A stretch of DNA of 64,000 bases from Myxocyprinus asiaticus (Eukaryota > Chordata > Actinopteri > Cypriniformes > Catostomidae), in assembly GCF_019703515.2 (NCBI RefSeq), contig NC_059351.1, positions 19,003,501 through 19,067,500 of the forward strand. The letters run 5' to 3'. The notes below the pieces were generated by a model, which saw only the letters and a list, made by a program, of their open reading frames with translations, searched no databases and was not told the origin of the DNA. Shown here in pieces: positions 10,776 to 21,884 of this stretch (positions within the stretch are counted from its first letter, which is position 1; each line of letters opens with the position of its first letter). The translations under genes and the position numbers were made by a program.

Positions 10776-11565
10776 AAACGCACCGCGAGCGCTTATCCAC
10801 CTGGGGGATCACCGAATACCCCCTGGCCGCTCCACCATCGAGGGTAGTGAGAGCGGGGGAGCTGAAAGACTGGGACCGGGCAGTAAAAGGTGCCTCCCAC
10901 GATCTTGTCAGCTCATCATGCACTTCCGTAAAGAAAGGAACTGGGGCAGGGCGTGGCCGCGGGTGGCGCCCTGAGCCCAGGAACCAATCGTCGAGCCGCA
11001 AGAGTTCAGAGGAGAGTGGAGGGTTCCACTCTAGCCCGACGTTTGCAGCCGCCTGGGAAAGCATGTCCATCATTTCCGCGTCGGCCTGAGACTGGGCGAC
11101 AATTCCTGAAGGAGGAAGCCCAGCCGAAGCCTCTGCCTCCGACTGGATGAGCCTGCTCTCCGATGCTGCGCTCGATAACTCATCGTCTTCCCGGGCTCCG
11201 AACAAGAGGTTGAACTCACCCTGAGACGAGCCGGCGGTCTCGTCCGAGCGCCCGACTGGGGCAAGCGAGTGTGCTGGGGAATGGGAATTCCGTGGGGGAT
11301 ACCCGGTGGTCCCATTGATGTCCCCAAATTGCCCCCAGTGCTAACCGATGCGGCCACAAAAAGGTAGGTAGAAGGACCGGTGCAGGGAGCCGCCGGGGTG
11401 GCTTTTTTTCTTAGCCATGGTCATGTTCTCGCAATAAGGACATGACCCATCCATGAACGATGTCTCCACATGGGCAGCGCCCAGACACGTAAGACAGCGA
11501 TCGTGGCCATCAGAAGCAGAGAGATAACGACCGCAACCAGGAAAAACACACAAATGGAAAGGCAT
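10776..11565 (-). pseudogene. DIRS gag-like protein, truncated
   Basis: The probable start is the ATG at 11,565 (MPFHLCVFPGCGRYL). The first 60 residues hold spaced Cys and His (CVFPGC, CLTCLGAAH, CPYC), a zinc-finger-like block typical of fish DIRS gag proteins. Further on, in another frame (10,711-11,205), come SRLDDWFLGSG-like and PVPFFTEVHDELTRSW motifs and then GGAARGYSVIPQVDK. A frameshift around 11,200-11,350 separates the halves, and the sequence is cut at about 10,776. Gag would coat the element RNA. Confidence 0.7.
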
Positions 11566-11769
11566 ATTTAAAAAGACTTTCCGTGTGTGCCACTCTTTTT
11601 GTGAATGAAAATATACTCTGTTAGAATATACTCCCTTTTTTCGCTCTGCCAAAGTGCCCAGGGGTGTTCTCTGCACTCCACAGGCACAGAGGGGGAGAAG
11701 CCGCTGAAACGCGCCGTAAATCCAGCAGTTTTACGAGGTGATTTGGAGGAATTGTATTCAGTGCACTGA

Positions 11770-11985
11770 ATGCAACCGCTCGGCTCCGAAGAGAAAATCT
11801 GAATGAGTGGTTGCATACCAGCTCCTTTTATACCTGTATGTCTGGGGTAGTGGCATGCAAATTCCACTCACCAATTCCCATTGGCCTTTTTTCAAAAGAT
11901 CAGAGGTGTTTGGGGCTCCCAAGAGTGACCCCTAGTGTCACTACATCGACACAACACCGAGTGAGTGACAGATAGGGAACTACAT
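11770..11985 (-). promoter_or_regulatory. DIRS A terminal repeat with TATA box
   Basis: The minus strand reads GGTATAAAAGGAGCTGG, with TATAAAAG at 11,825-11,832. The same TATA and surrounding sequence occur in the other DIRS A terminal repeat at about 56,416-56,432. The gag ATG is about 260 bases downstream, consistent with an internal promoter in the terminal repeat. Confidence 0.6.
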
Positions 11986-12654
11986 TTTCATGCACCACTA
12001 AATATCTCTAATTTTGTATTCTTCCACTTATGCTCCATTTTCAGAGCTGCTCTCTTGAGAGCATGAGTGTAATCATTGTACCATGGTGCGGGATTTTTCT
12101 CTTTAACTTTCTTTAATCAAAGGCGGGCGACACTATCTAAAGTGCTAGAGAAGACTGTATCCATATTTTCTGTGACAACATAAAGTTCTTCTGAACTTTT
12201 TGGCATACTGAGTATTTGAGACAAATCTGGAAGATCTGAATCTATTTTTAGTAGTGGAAAGAATAGTTCTACCTGAACGATAACGTTGCATAGATTGAGT
12301 GATCTTTGCTAAGCACAGCATACAAGAGACAATGTAATGATCTGAGATATCATCGCTCTGCAGCAGAATGTCTATATTATCAACATCAATTCCATATGAC
12401 AAAATTAAATCTAGTGTACGATTTTGGGGATGGGTTGGACCTGTCACATTTTGTCTAACCACAGCAGAGTTGAGAATATCAATAAATGCTAATCCCAGTG
12501 TATCATTTTTGTTATCTATGTGGATGTTGAAGTCACAGACGATTAAATCTCTTGCCACAGCAACTACGAGATCTGACAGAAAATCAGCAAATTCTCGAAG
12601 GAATTCAGAAAATGACCCTGGTCTATATACTGTTGCAAGAACAAAAGACGACAA
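11986..12654 (-). pseudogene. LINE endonuclease half
   Basis: The open frame 12,145-12,654 encodes an apurinic-like endonuclease segment: VLATVYRPGSFSEFLREF, VCDFNIHIDNKNDTLG (usual GDFN with Gly changed to Cys), VTGPTHPQNRTLDLILSYGI and DDISDHYIVSC, which holds the catalytic Asp-His near 12,340-12,352. Further frames down to about 11,990 read PAPWYNDYTHALKRAALKM, the linker to RT. It belongs with the RT half at 6.9-8.5 kb. The N-terminal third of the domain is absent. Confidence 0.8.
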
Positions 12655-12674
12655 ATATTTTTTAATTTATATCT

Positions 12675-12700
12675 GACGATGTCACATAGATAACTATACT
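12675..12700. repeat. Target-site duplication, right copy
   Basis: This copy matches 6,137-6,162 and marks the 5' end of the truncated minus-strand LINE. It is followed within 14 bases by a (TA)n tract. Confidence 0.65.
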
Positions 12701-12702
12701 GT

Positions 12703-12713
<11 letters not shown>

Positions 12714-12765
<52 letters not shown>
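12714..12765. repeat. (TA)n microsatellite
   Basis: About 26 TA units, preceded by two ATAC units. Confidence 0.95.
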
Positions 12766-12770
<5 letters not shown>

Positions 12771-13609
12771 GATTATAAATATAGGCTATTTATCATATAA
12801 TCCTGAAATGTATAAAAAACTATTAAAAACAGTTGAATCCAATTTAAAAAAGAATAATAATACTATTTGTATGTGCTGTGTATTTTTTTTGTGCTTATGA
12901 AAATATCACATCGTTAGCTTATGCTAACATCAATCTCTATTGGAAATAAATTGTGTGTCGAGTCGTGTGCTTTATGTTAGCGTTATATTTATGTGGTGCT
13001 GCCAATGTAGAACGTTCCAAATCAGTCACTTATGAGGTTCTGTTAGCATGCTACCTTTGAAGCAAGCTGCCTATGTAGCTAGTAGAGAGTAAGTTAGCTC
13101 ACTAGCATTTGGAACAGAGCTAATATACAGTATCTGGAGAGTCACTGCAAACAGAAAATCTCCAGGTTTGATTCGTGTTGAAGCAGCAATCTGTCTGCAG
13201 TCTGTTCAGTTGCTATGGACGTGTACGATATTGGTGGGCCCACAGTATGTTTGTATTGAACACAGTTGTGTGACTTTAAGAGAGGATAAATGGGGGTCAA
13301 TATGTCTGAACAAACCACCCATTATAAAAATACATATATGTGACAGAGAAAGACTAGGTTCTTGGTTGTATTTCAGTATGTATTTTGTGTGTGTACCGAA
13401 TAAAGTCACACTTGCGTGGAAATTATGAATATAATGTATAGTTATGAATAGCATGAATAATTATGAATAGCATGTAAACTTATGTATAGTTTACATAATT
13501 GATCATAATTATATATCGCTAAATCTACATAAAGTAAATCAGGCAATGAAAGACTAGTAAGGAATTGCTCTCAACTGGTTTTGCTTCTGAACCCAGATTT
13601 TACATTGGA
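12766..13609. other. Spacer without a recognised feature
   Basis: AT-rich, with GAATAGCATG-type short direct repeats at 13,440-13,480. The overlapping open frames at 13,168-13,454 show no family resemblance. Confidence 0.5.
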
Positions 13610-14548
13610 CAAGTGACTTATAGCTGATTATACCACCATAGAAGGGCTGATATCGGACAACAATGAGACAGCCTACAGGGAGGAGGTTCAGCATATGATA
13701 GAATGGTGTTCTTTCAATAACCTGGACTTAAACATTACAAAAACCAAGGAATTGATAGTGGACTTTTGAAAATCTGAGTGCACTGATCACTCTGTATACC
13801 TCTATATACATGGGGAGGAGGTTTAGAGGGTAGAGAGCTTTAAGTTCCTTGGTGTGCACATCTCGGCTGACCTCACCTGGACCACACACATCTCTCATCA
13901 GGTGAGGAAGGCCCAACAGAGGCTTTACTTCCTTAGGAAGTTAAAACACGTTCACCTCCATCATAACCTGCTGACCAACTTCTATCGAGCAGCTATAGAG
14001 AGCCTCCTAACCTACTGCTGCACGGTGTGGTTCACCAGCTGCTCAGAGGAGAATAGGAAGGACCTGCAGCAGGTGGTAAGGGCGGCAGAGCATGTCAGTG
14101 GTATGGCACTACCTCCCCTCAGAGACATTTACACAGGCCGACTCCAAAAGAAAGCCAGTTGCATTGCAATGGACCACACTCACCCCGGACATCACCTGTT
14201 CTCCCCTCTGCCCTCTGGGAAGAGATACAGATTATTCAGGACCAAAACCAACAGATTAAAGAACAGTTTCTTCCCACAGGCAAATAAATGCATAAATCCT
14301 ACTCCCCTCCCTCCCCTACCTAAGACTGAGGTGCAAAAAAATCCTCCCCCCACCCCCCGGCACTTTACTTTACATTAACTTCATTTTGCACTATTGTGTA
14401 AATATCACCTCACTGTGGTTATCTTTATTGTTATTTATGTTTTGCTATTATGTGTCTACTGCCAATCCTTAAGAGCTGCTAAACTGTTTTTTGTTGTTTT
14501 TAAACAATGACAATAAAAAATCTATCTGTCTATCTATCTATCTATCTA
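13610..14548 (+). mobile_element. Rex1/jockey-like LINE 3' end
   Basis: The plus strand reads the end of RT: a diverged active site ADYTTIEGLIS (ADD changed to ADY) near 13,636, HMIEWCSFNNLDLN, KTKELIVDF followed by a TGA stop, FKFLGVHISADLTW, and then KAQQRLYFLRKLKHV, ESLLTYCCTVWF, THPGHHLFSPLPSGKRYR and LKNSFFPQA. The open frame 13,854-14,378 ends the ORF. The element finishes with an AATAAAAAA signal and a TCTA tail at 14,519-14,548. It is 5'-truncated, the usual product of incomplete target-primed reverse transcription, and it appears to be the same broad family as the endonuclease fragment at 1.8-2.8 kb. Confidence 0.8.
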
Positions 14549-14559
14549 AAGTAAACATG

Positions 14560-15000
14560 GGGGGCCTGGGTAGCTCAGTGGTAAAGACGCTTGCTACCAC
14601 CCCTGGAGTTCGCTAGTTCCAATCCCAGGGCGTGCTGAGTGACTCCAGCTGGGTCTCCTAAGCAACCAAATTGTCCCGGTTGCTAGGGAGGGTAGAGTCA
14701 CACAGGGTAACCTCCTCACAGTCACTATAATGTGGTTCTCGCTCTCGGTGGGGCACGTGGTGAGTTGTGCATGGATACTGCGTTGGAAGGCGTGAAGCCT
14801 CCACACACGCTATATCTCCGTGGTAACACGCTCAACGTCTAAGGCGCGGAGGCAGCTGGGATTCTTCCTCCATCATCTGGATTGAGGTGAGTCACTACAC
14901 CATCACGAGGACTTAGATCACTTTGGGAATTTGGCATTCCAAATTGGGAGAAAAAGGGGAAAAAATTCACAAAAAACAAAACCAAAAAAAACGTTTATTA
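14560..15000 (+). mobile_element. tRNA-derived SINE, copy 1
   Basis: The head (GGGTAGCTCAGTGGTAAAGA) resembles a tRNA 5' half with an A box, and GTTCGCTAGTTCCAATCCC is a degraded B box, so it is transcribed by RNA polymerase III in family members. The body is non-tRNA sequence shared with 15,993-16,363 (reversed) and 29,904-30,346. An A-rich tail ends it. AAAGTAAACATG at 14,548-14,559 and AAAGTAACCATG at 15,001-15,012 form a target duplication with 11 of 12 matches. About 30 bases present in copy 3 (near 30,178-30,207) are missing here. Confidence 0.85.
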
Positions 15001-15012
15001 AAAGTAACCATG

Positions 15013-15907
15013 AAAATTTCCCTTAAAATTAAAAACTGAAATGTATTAATATTGCCATGTACTGCAGATGTCCAATAATAATGTATGCAAAATTATAAAC
15101 ACGACATAGGCTGAATAGGAAAACAAACTTTTTAGTTGTATTGTATTGGTAACACTTTCCAATAAAGTTGTCCCTCTCAATATTAATTTCTTAATATTAA
15201 TGAAAATATTCAATATTCTTTTCATAGCCACAAAGCACATGCAAATGCTCCACACGTCTGCCTGGAAATGGCTATTGCTGAGCTCATCACTTTACAGAAA
15301 CTTCATCCAATAAAACAATTTATGACTTGTGCTGAGGTGCAGCTGGCTGCGGCAGCTCTAATGGCTTTTAAATGTGCTCCGTCTGCGCTCGCCGAGAGAA
15401 AGAGATGAGAACAGCCTGTGATTTATGGTCTAACTTACCTTTCACCTCAACTAGAGCACGCTGATCCACATTCTCTCTCTCTGCACTCGTGGGTGCACGA
15501 TGTGGCAAAATGTGCATTACTGTTTCTCATTTTATTGCAATCTTTGGTGAGGCCATGGCCAGAATCTTTCTCACAGGTGCCATTGGAGATAAACGATTCC
15601 AAGCTTCAGATTTATTGAGGCAAACAGCTCATATCTAATAAACGCACATTTCTACATTACTGCGATGGGCTCCAAGCTGCTGAAGATTTGCCAACATAGC
15701 TTTTTATTATTCGCAACAAATAGGTCAAGGTTTGGCTTTTTAACTTAAGCAGATATCCTAGGCTGGTAGTTGTTGTAGCTACATCATTATGTGGACAAAA
15801 ATGATTGGGAACTGATGCAGCCTTCAAGTGGAGTCCAAAAAATAATAAATATGAGTTTCGAGCACATGAATGATCAAGCAAAGTTGTATCACTTCGGATT
15901 GCCAACT
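15013..15907. other. Spacer without a gene
   Basis: No gene recognised. The stretch 15,290-15,560 is less AT-rich than its surroundings and free of obvious repeats. It could be conserved non-coding sequence, but this cannot be judged from one genome. Confidence 0.4.
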
Positions 15908-16552
15908 GTCCTATCCCTTACAAAAAATTGAAACTAGCCGCAAACTTGCAGCAAATTTGGTGCTTGTTATTTTTACATGCAAATGAGCTTTTTTTTTGGG
16001 GGGGGGGGGGGGGGGGTTTTCTCCCACTTTTCTCCCCAATTTGGCATGCCCAATTCCCAATGTGCTCTAGCTCCTCATGGGCATAGTGACTCACCTCAAT
16101 CCGGGTGGTGGAGGACGAATCTCAGTTGCCTCCGTGACTGAGGCAGTCAATTCGCACATCTTATCACATGGCTTGTTGAGCGTGTTACGTCTTTCTGCGC
16201 GGCATCCACGCACAATTTACCAATGTGACTCTACCCACCTTTGGAACAGGGCCAATTGCTTGCTTAGGAAGCTGACTGGAGTCACTCAGCACGTCCTGGA
16301 TTCGAACTTGCGACTCCAGGTGTGATAGTCAGCATCTTTACTTGCTGAGCTACCCAGGCCCCCGCAAATTAGCTTTTGATACACTGCAAATGTTTGCCAG
16401 AAGTTTGCAGTTCTTCGCCGGTAGTGGTAGACCTCCGGCAAACCTTTGGCAACAATGGACAGTTTGCTGCAAATCTCATTTGCATGTGAAAATTATCAGT
16501 GCCGAATTTGCGGCAAATTTGCCATGAACTCTTGATTTTCATAAGGGATATT
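15908..16552. mobile_element. Short TIR element split by a SINE
   Basis: The left end reads CCCTTACAAAAAATTGAAA; the right end, reverse-complemented, reads CCCTTATGAAAATCAAGA. The interior repeats CAAATTTGCGGCAAA-like motifs and ends near 16,552. A SINE occupies 15,993-16,363. A related half copy lies at 31,375-31,520 (ending ATTTTTGTAAGGGAT). It encodes no protein and is probably a MITE of unknown superfamily. Confidence 0.65.
15993..16363 (-). mobile_element. tRNA-derived SINE, copy 2, nested
   Basis: On the minus strand it begins GGGGGCCTGGGTAGCTCAGC and contains a B box GAGTCGCAAGTTCGAATCC, then the same body as copies 1 and 3. It ends in a C-rich/A-rich tail (18 or more G on the plus strand at 15,999-16,016). 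GCAAATGAGCTTTT at 15,979-15,992 and GCAAATTAGCTTTT at 16,364-16,377 are the target duplication (13 of 14). It interrupts the TIR element. Confidence 0.9.
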
Positions 16553-19339
16553 AACTGTGACGTCCCATATTAAGGCCGAGAGGAAGATGTCCTGTACACT
16601 AATGTACTGTATTTTTGTAGTGAGAATCTTAAGGGGACTCACTATTTAATTCAATTCTGATTCACAAGCTCTTGTTTCAATTTAATTCAGATTTCAATTT
16701 GATTTTGATTTGTGTATATTTTAATGTCCATTTTGCTTACATATCAAAGAAATTCTCCTTACAGTGGACCTTCTAACATGATGAAAATATTTATTTTACA
16801 AATTTAACTTGATCATTCATTTTTCATCATTTTGGCCACATTTTAGCTTTTAAAATTTTTCAAATTCCATGTATTCCATCAATAAACTTGATGTCTTTCA
16901 ATTACATACATTATATTGCATATTTTCTTCCATGTTTATTGTTTACATGCACAATTATATTGGGGTATGGATGGGTAATAGCACAATTTTCTTTTCAATC
17001 TTATCAAGTACCACCAATGCCAATGTCGTCGATACCAATACCTCTATTTATTACATTAACCATAGTTTAATAATGGTATTTGTAGTAAAAAAGCAGTAAC
17101 CAAAAAGGATTTATTTTATTTTATTTTATTTTTTGGTTCATGTTTACTATAGTCTTGTTACTGGAATATTACTTAGTAAAATCATGGTTACTTGTATCAA
17201 AACCATGGTTCCATCAAAATGTTTACTACAATATTACTGTTGTAAAACCATGGTTAATTTTTGTGAGGGTATCATTTAGTAATAACAAATACATAACAAT
17301 GTAAATGTTGTAACTATTTTTAATTTAATAAACTTATCAACAAACGTCACAAAACCCATTATAATATGTCACATTCAGTTTCATCATTATTTAGTGTGAG
17401 ATAACTGTAGATGCTGTTTCACTGTTTCACTGTCATTTTCTCAGCCAAGAACAGCTCCTGTGTGAACAATTGCTGAGCACCGTGAGTAATCGAAAGTATT
17501 GATACTGTAGAGTATGACACATACACTGGGGCCAGATGTTTGGAAAATGTATGTAGGGGGGAGGAGATAAAAGAGACAGAAGTAGACATGGAACGGGAAG
17601 CATGTTGTCAGATGTAATCTGGCTAACATTATTATAAGGTAGTTCATTATAATCTTCATCTGGCGATTTCTTCATTACTTGTGCACATCTACAGATGTTT
17701 AGGATCAATTCAGCCATCCCTATTATGTAGAACAAGTGCTAAAATGATATGGTTTCTTTAAGAATAGCGGCAGTTCAGCAAGCGTCTCACAGAAGTGCTT
17801 TGGTTGAGTGCATATTAACGAGAGTGGAGTCTAATGGCTTCTTTACTGCATCTGTTCTATGTGTGATTACAATTAAATGTTTTATTTTTTATCAACAACG
17901 GAGTGTAAAGAACAGAAAGGACAGTAAAAGAGACATTATTCAATGTCAAATGGATTGCGTGAATCTCATAGTTGGACACACATTACATGGAAAGAGTTAA
18001 ACCAAACTATTACTCTCAACACACATTGAAATGATCTCACTGCTGAACTTCTTCGTCACTATATGACTAAGTCACTGCTGCGTGAAATCTGAGCATTTAC
18101 GAGCCTATGGCACATCACGGACACCTTTGGTCCCATATGTGAATGGGTTGGACATACAGTAAAAGATTGATCTTGGGTTTTTAAGACTCGACATCGGGAT
18201 CGTTTTTACCAGATCTAATGCAAATGGATAAAGAACCCCAGGTATACCTGCTTGTCACTATGCGATTGCAATGGAAGCATTGCACGGTGGCTATTTTCAA
18301 GTGCCCACCCAAGCAGAATCCAGAAAAAGAATATTGCATTTGATTTTATTTCAACCCACTAAAACTTTGCCAACATAAGTTTCTTTTTTTATTAGTCTGG
18401 TGTAACAAATGACATCAACCTCGCTGAAGTCTTCATACCCAAACAGCAAACTCTTTTCAACTGTCTTCATGCACATAAACCATATTAAAATAAATGTGTC
18501 TCTCTCTATGTCCACATTCTACAGAGATTCCTGATTCATTTAAATCTAGGTTCAACGGCAGATGGTGCCCATTTTACACCAATGAAATGCAAACAGCGCA
18601 TGAAATACCCTGAGGTTTACACTGCTGTAGTAAAGGTTTATTTACGTCACTTTGTTTATTTGAGCAGAGTTAAATTAGAATGTTTTTAATAGCCGAATTC
18701 CCCCGATACGTCTAGATAGGAGATACCAACCGGCTCTACCTTTGGAGAAAGCGTAACGGTCAAACTGGATGATGTCATGTAAACCAATAATGGCACCAAT
18801 GTCAGTGGATGGCCTTCAGAGTTTTAATTTGATCAAAAACATTGATTTTTACATTTACTTTACACAATATACAAAATGTATTATTAAATTGTAATGCTAC
18901 ACATTTGTTGATATAGGCTGGTGATAATTTAAAAAATTACCTGACCGCAACATTCTCTACACTGCCTTGTCTTATTAAACAGCATTTCTATCGTAGCAAA
19001 CTCTACATATAGTTCACTACAAAAGTATACTGTTTAGTGTAAAAAAATGTTGAAGATTAGCAGACAGGCTGTCGATTCATTAAGTGTTAAGCTTTTAAAT
19101 TGGCTACCATAATTCTCAAAAGTATATCTAGCGCTATATCAGCCAACACACGATTTTGGCTTCCTTATAAATAAACATTATGTCGATATTACATGTGTAG
19201 AACGGTTTATTAAAATGATGTTATATGTTAGATTATCAAAGATATACTCACCACGGTAGCAAGCTAGAAGTTCTTCTGCTGTTCTGCCGGTTAATCTGCA
19301 GCTCCAAAAGCCCGGCAAGTGTCGTCACTAGATGTCGCA
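16553..19339. other. Long spacer with CCATGGTT motifs
   Basis: No gene recognised. AT-rich. CCATGGTT/AACCATAG motifs recur at about 17,058-17,068 and 17,150-17,255, the same dispersed motif as at 270-385. A TTTTA pentamer run lies at 17,111-17,132. The open frames at 17,433-17,735 (-) and 17,749-18,000 (+) show no recognisable domain. Confidence 0.5.
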
Positions 19340-19351
19340 GCTAGTGTGCAT

Positions 19352-20073
19352 GTCTTGAAACTCAGAGCAGAGATGGTGTCCCGACTTGGGACTTAATTTT
19401 AGTCCTAAAAGTTCTCGCAGGACCCCCTTCGAGCCTTTGGACTCTGTTGATTTGCGCATGCTCTCCATTAAGACCACACTACTGCTGGCTCTGGCCTCAG
19501 TAAAATGGGTAGGTGACCTGCATGCACTATCAGTCGACAGTTCCTGTCTGGAGTTTGGCCCCGGTCTTTCAAGAGCCACTGTCAAACCCAGGAAAGGCTA
19601 TGTACCCAAGGTCCTGACCACACCCTTCAAAGTGCAGGTGGTTCACCTTCAGGCCTTCTTCCCTCCTCCAATTAATTTGGATGAGGAACAATCACTGCAT
19701 TTGTTATGCCCTGTGCGGGCACTACAAGCATACGTTGAGCACACCCGCCAGTTCAGACTGTCTGATCAGCTCTTTATATACTATGGAGGATGCACAAAAG
19801 GAATGTCTGTCTCCAAGCAAAGACTTTCTCACTGGATTGTCGATGCAATTACCCTGGCTTACGAGTCACAGGGTCAGACTTGCCCAATTGGTGTTAAAGC
19901 ACACTCAACTAGAGGCATGGCCTCCTCATGGGCATGGACGAATGGTGTGTCCTTGCAGGACATATGTTTTGCAGCAGGATGGTCCTCTCAAAACACATTC
20001 GCAAGGTTTTACAACCTAGACGTTATGTCTCTTTCTTCAAGTCCTCTCTGTTTAGAGCACTTGCTATTCATTG

Positions 20074-20150
<77 letters not shown>

Positions 20151-20168
20151 TTATGCCCTTCCCTTTAA
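19352..20168 (+). pseudogene. DIRS tyrosine recombinase (copy C), inactive
   Basis: The long open frame reads FEPLDSVDLRML, KTTLLLALASVKWVGDLHAL, GYVPKVLTTPF, LCPVRALQAYVEHT, SKQRLSHWIVDAI, KAHSTRGMASSWA, DICFAAGWSS and TFARFYNLDV. The His-x-x-Arg box (19,899-19,915) and the Tyr of RFYNL (codon 20,010-20,012) are present. The first catalytic Arg, which is KRVGD in copies A2 and B, is Trp here (TGG at 19,506-19,508), the change expected from CGG-to-TGG decay. A one-base slip lies near 19,430. The C-terminus runs into a (TA)n tract read as Tyr-Ile. The protein would be catalytically dead. Confidence 0.8.
20077..20149. repeat. (TA)n microsatellite inside DIRS copy C
   Basis: About 36 TA units lie just after the recombinase catalytic Tyr and extend its reading frame with Tyr-Ile codons. 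Confidence 0.95.
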
Positions 20169-20517
20169 GTACGGGCTCCCATCATTTACACAACCACCTG
20201 CATTCAGGCTGTTATAATTACTATAAAGTCACAAGCACTTCTTTATAAATAAACTCCCTTCCCGACTGGGTTCATAAGGAGTTAATTCATACTATATGAC
20301 TATAGTTCATATATTCTTTATGAGTGCTCTCCTCCTGGCCATCACGAGGATCACTCACTGCGGCATGCTCATGTCGGTGGCCGTCCCATAAGACTGCACT
20401 GCCATGTTTCCTCTCTGGGAAGTTATGTCATGTAGTGCGGCGTGATGGGATTTTGTTCCCCATATGCATAACCACGCAATGTCAAGTGTACTGAGTCATA
20501 AGGGAACTTCTCTGTTA

Positions 20518-20852
20518 CGTACGTAACCTTGGTTCCCTGAGATGAAGGGAACGAGACATTGTGAATGCTAGCCACACTACAAGACTCAGAGTTCTTGAGG
20601 CACGAGTGATGCGCTCCTTGTTCTCAGTCAGAAATTCGGAGGAAATGGTGTCTGTGCACCTGTTTTTATAGCAGTCAGTTTCGCACCAAAACTGGCGGGG
20701 CTCAAACACCATAGCCAATATTAGAATATTGGCCTTATTGTAGAGAGGTTTCAAATAGGTTGTGTATGAAGGCACTCCCCATATGCGTAACTACGCAATG
20801 TCTTGTTCCCTTCGTCTCAGGGAACCGAGGTTACGTATGTAACCGAGACGTT
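20518..20852 (+). repeat. DIRS copy C terminal inverted repeats
   Basis: TACGTAACCTTGGTTCCCTG at 20,519 and its near-inverse CAGGGAACCGAGGTTACGTA at 20,818 bracket about 260 bases. The internal 3' sequence of DIRS elements typically folds this way. Confidence 0.7.
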
Positions 20853-21149
20853 CCCTTCACCACTTTAAGCTTGTTTGATTATATGAATTAAATCATTAAT
20901 TACCAAATGTAGTTACATTTAATGGATTAATTAAAGAAACAAACAACCTCCATGATGAAATCACCAAAGTTAAGAAGAAAAAAAGAGAATGTGAGGAAAA
21001 AAAGCTAAAAAATAAATGAATATTAGGAACTAAAATAATAATGAAATACAATAAATAACATAAAGTTGACAGGGAAAGGGCTTTACAACTGATCTTCCAA
21101 AGCATATTTTTTAAAAAGATAAATCATTTTGCAATTTAGCCTAGTTAAT

Positions 21150-21151
<2 letters not shown>

Positions 21152-21202
<51 letters not shown>
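21152..21202. repeat. (TG)n microsatellite
   Basis: About 25 TG units. Confidence 0.95.
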
Positions 21203-21205
<3 letters not shown>

Positions 21206-21339
21206 GTTAAAAGATATTACGTTTAAGTTTAGGGGTCACTACTACATAATTTTATGACAAAGTCAGACCAATTTGCAACATTGTTAAAAGGTGACCCACC
21301 TTGAAAAGCATCTCTACCCTACCCCATGCCCCAGTCCCT

Positions 21340-21605
21340 GATCTGTCCACCCCCAGCACTCAACCTAAACTGGTCCAGGTCTGTATGGTCATATCTCACC
21401 CAAAATGAGGCCAGCACTTATGGTCCATAGTCGGGCCGAATGTGGCTAAATGTGCTGTGTCTCAGCCCAAATCGGGCCAAATCCGCACATCCAAAGCCTA
21501 GCCAAATCTGGCAACCATTACTGGGCCAGATCTGGCTCACTTTTGGTGAGCCGCTGCCAGAACACAGCCGAGTTCAATTGGCCCGATTGCGCTGGCTACC
21601 TGGGA
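21340..21605. repeat. Degenerate TGGGCCAGATCTGG-type repeat
   Basis: Imperfect repeats of a motif near GGGCCAAATCTGGC recur every 20-45 bases. It is non-coding; such arrays are common in fish genomes. Confidence 0.55.
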
Positions 21606-21884
21606 TGACACGGCAAAATTTTAAAGAGAGCCACAATAAAAGATATATGTATGATTATTTTGTACTTTTAAAACATTGCTCTTCTGTTTCTGCAGTTCAA
21701 AACAACAGATGTCACATTTTACATATATGTACTGTATATGATAGAACATTAAATTCATACTATGCACCTGTTGGGCAGTTGCACAGAAATGTCAACTACG
21801 TCATGGAAAGATAAAAAGATTTAACCAAAGAAACATTTACTGTACTAAAGCAGTTGAAATACTGGCTTCTCCGAAAACAATGCT

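Larger units (their letters stand above)
10773..11985 (-). mobile_element. DIRS family A, 5' fragment (A1)
   Basis: Read on the minus strand from 11,985, the terminal repeat (TTCCCTATCTGTCACTCACT, then GTAGTGACACTAGGGGTCAC) matches 56,570-56,640 and, in its next part, 56,300-56,420 in the other DIRS A fragment. A gag-like ORF follows and stops abruptly at about 10,776, where gypsy LTR sequence begins. Everything 3' of gag is missing. The fragment sits inside the LINE next to the gypsy element, so one was probably nested and then trimmed by deletion. Confidence 0.8.
6166..12674 (-). mobile_element. L2/CR1-group LINE, interrupted by two retroelements
   Basis: The 3' end lies at 6,193. Read on the minus strand it ends in GCGCTATATAAATAAATTTG followed by TTGAC repeats, a familiar fish LINE tail. 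The RT half is 6,193-8,480 and the endonuclease half is 11,986-12,674. About 3.5 kb of gypsy and DIRS sequence sits between them, and roughly 100 codons of LINE sequence are missing at the junction. Matching sequences at 6,137-6,162 and 12,675-12,700 look like its target-site duplication, so the LINE was 5'-truncated when it inserted. Clade assignment (L2/CR1 group) rests on RT motif style. Confidence 0.75.
19340..20852 (+). mobile_element. DIRS element 3' end (copy C)
   Basis: A plus-strand tyrosine recombinase is followed by a (TA)n insertion and a terminal region with two inverted copies of GTTCCCTGAGA-type sequence (20,518-20,560 and 20,797-20,838). The left edge truncates the recombinase N-terminus, so gag, RT and RNase H are absent. 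Sequence differs from copies A and B, so this is a third DIRS subfamily or a distant member. Confidence 0.8.

Noticed and set aside
10697..11150. Plus-strand Arg/Pro-rich proteins
   Set aside because: Antisense shadow of the DIRS gag-like ORF.
14570..14640. A tRNA gene (A and B boxes)
   Set aside because: The tRNA-like head is fused to a SINE body with an A-rich tail and target duplication; the acceptor stem is not complete. The same applies at 16,290-16,363 and 29,904-29,970.
19255..19340. A minus-strand exon ending at a GTGAGT donor (CTACCGTG|GTGAGTATAT)
   Set aside because: No open reading frame of useful length leads to it, and the flank resembles repeated sequence. It could be an untranslated exon but cannot be supported.
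19928..20248. A Tyr/Ile-repeat protein
   Set aside because: Shadow frames of the DIRS C recombinase and the (TA)n tract.
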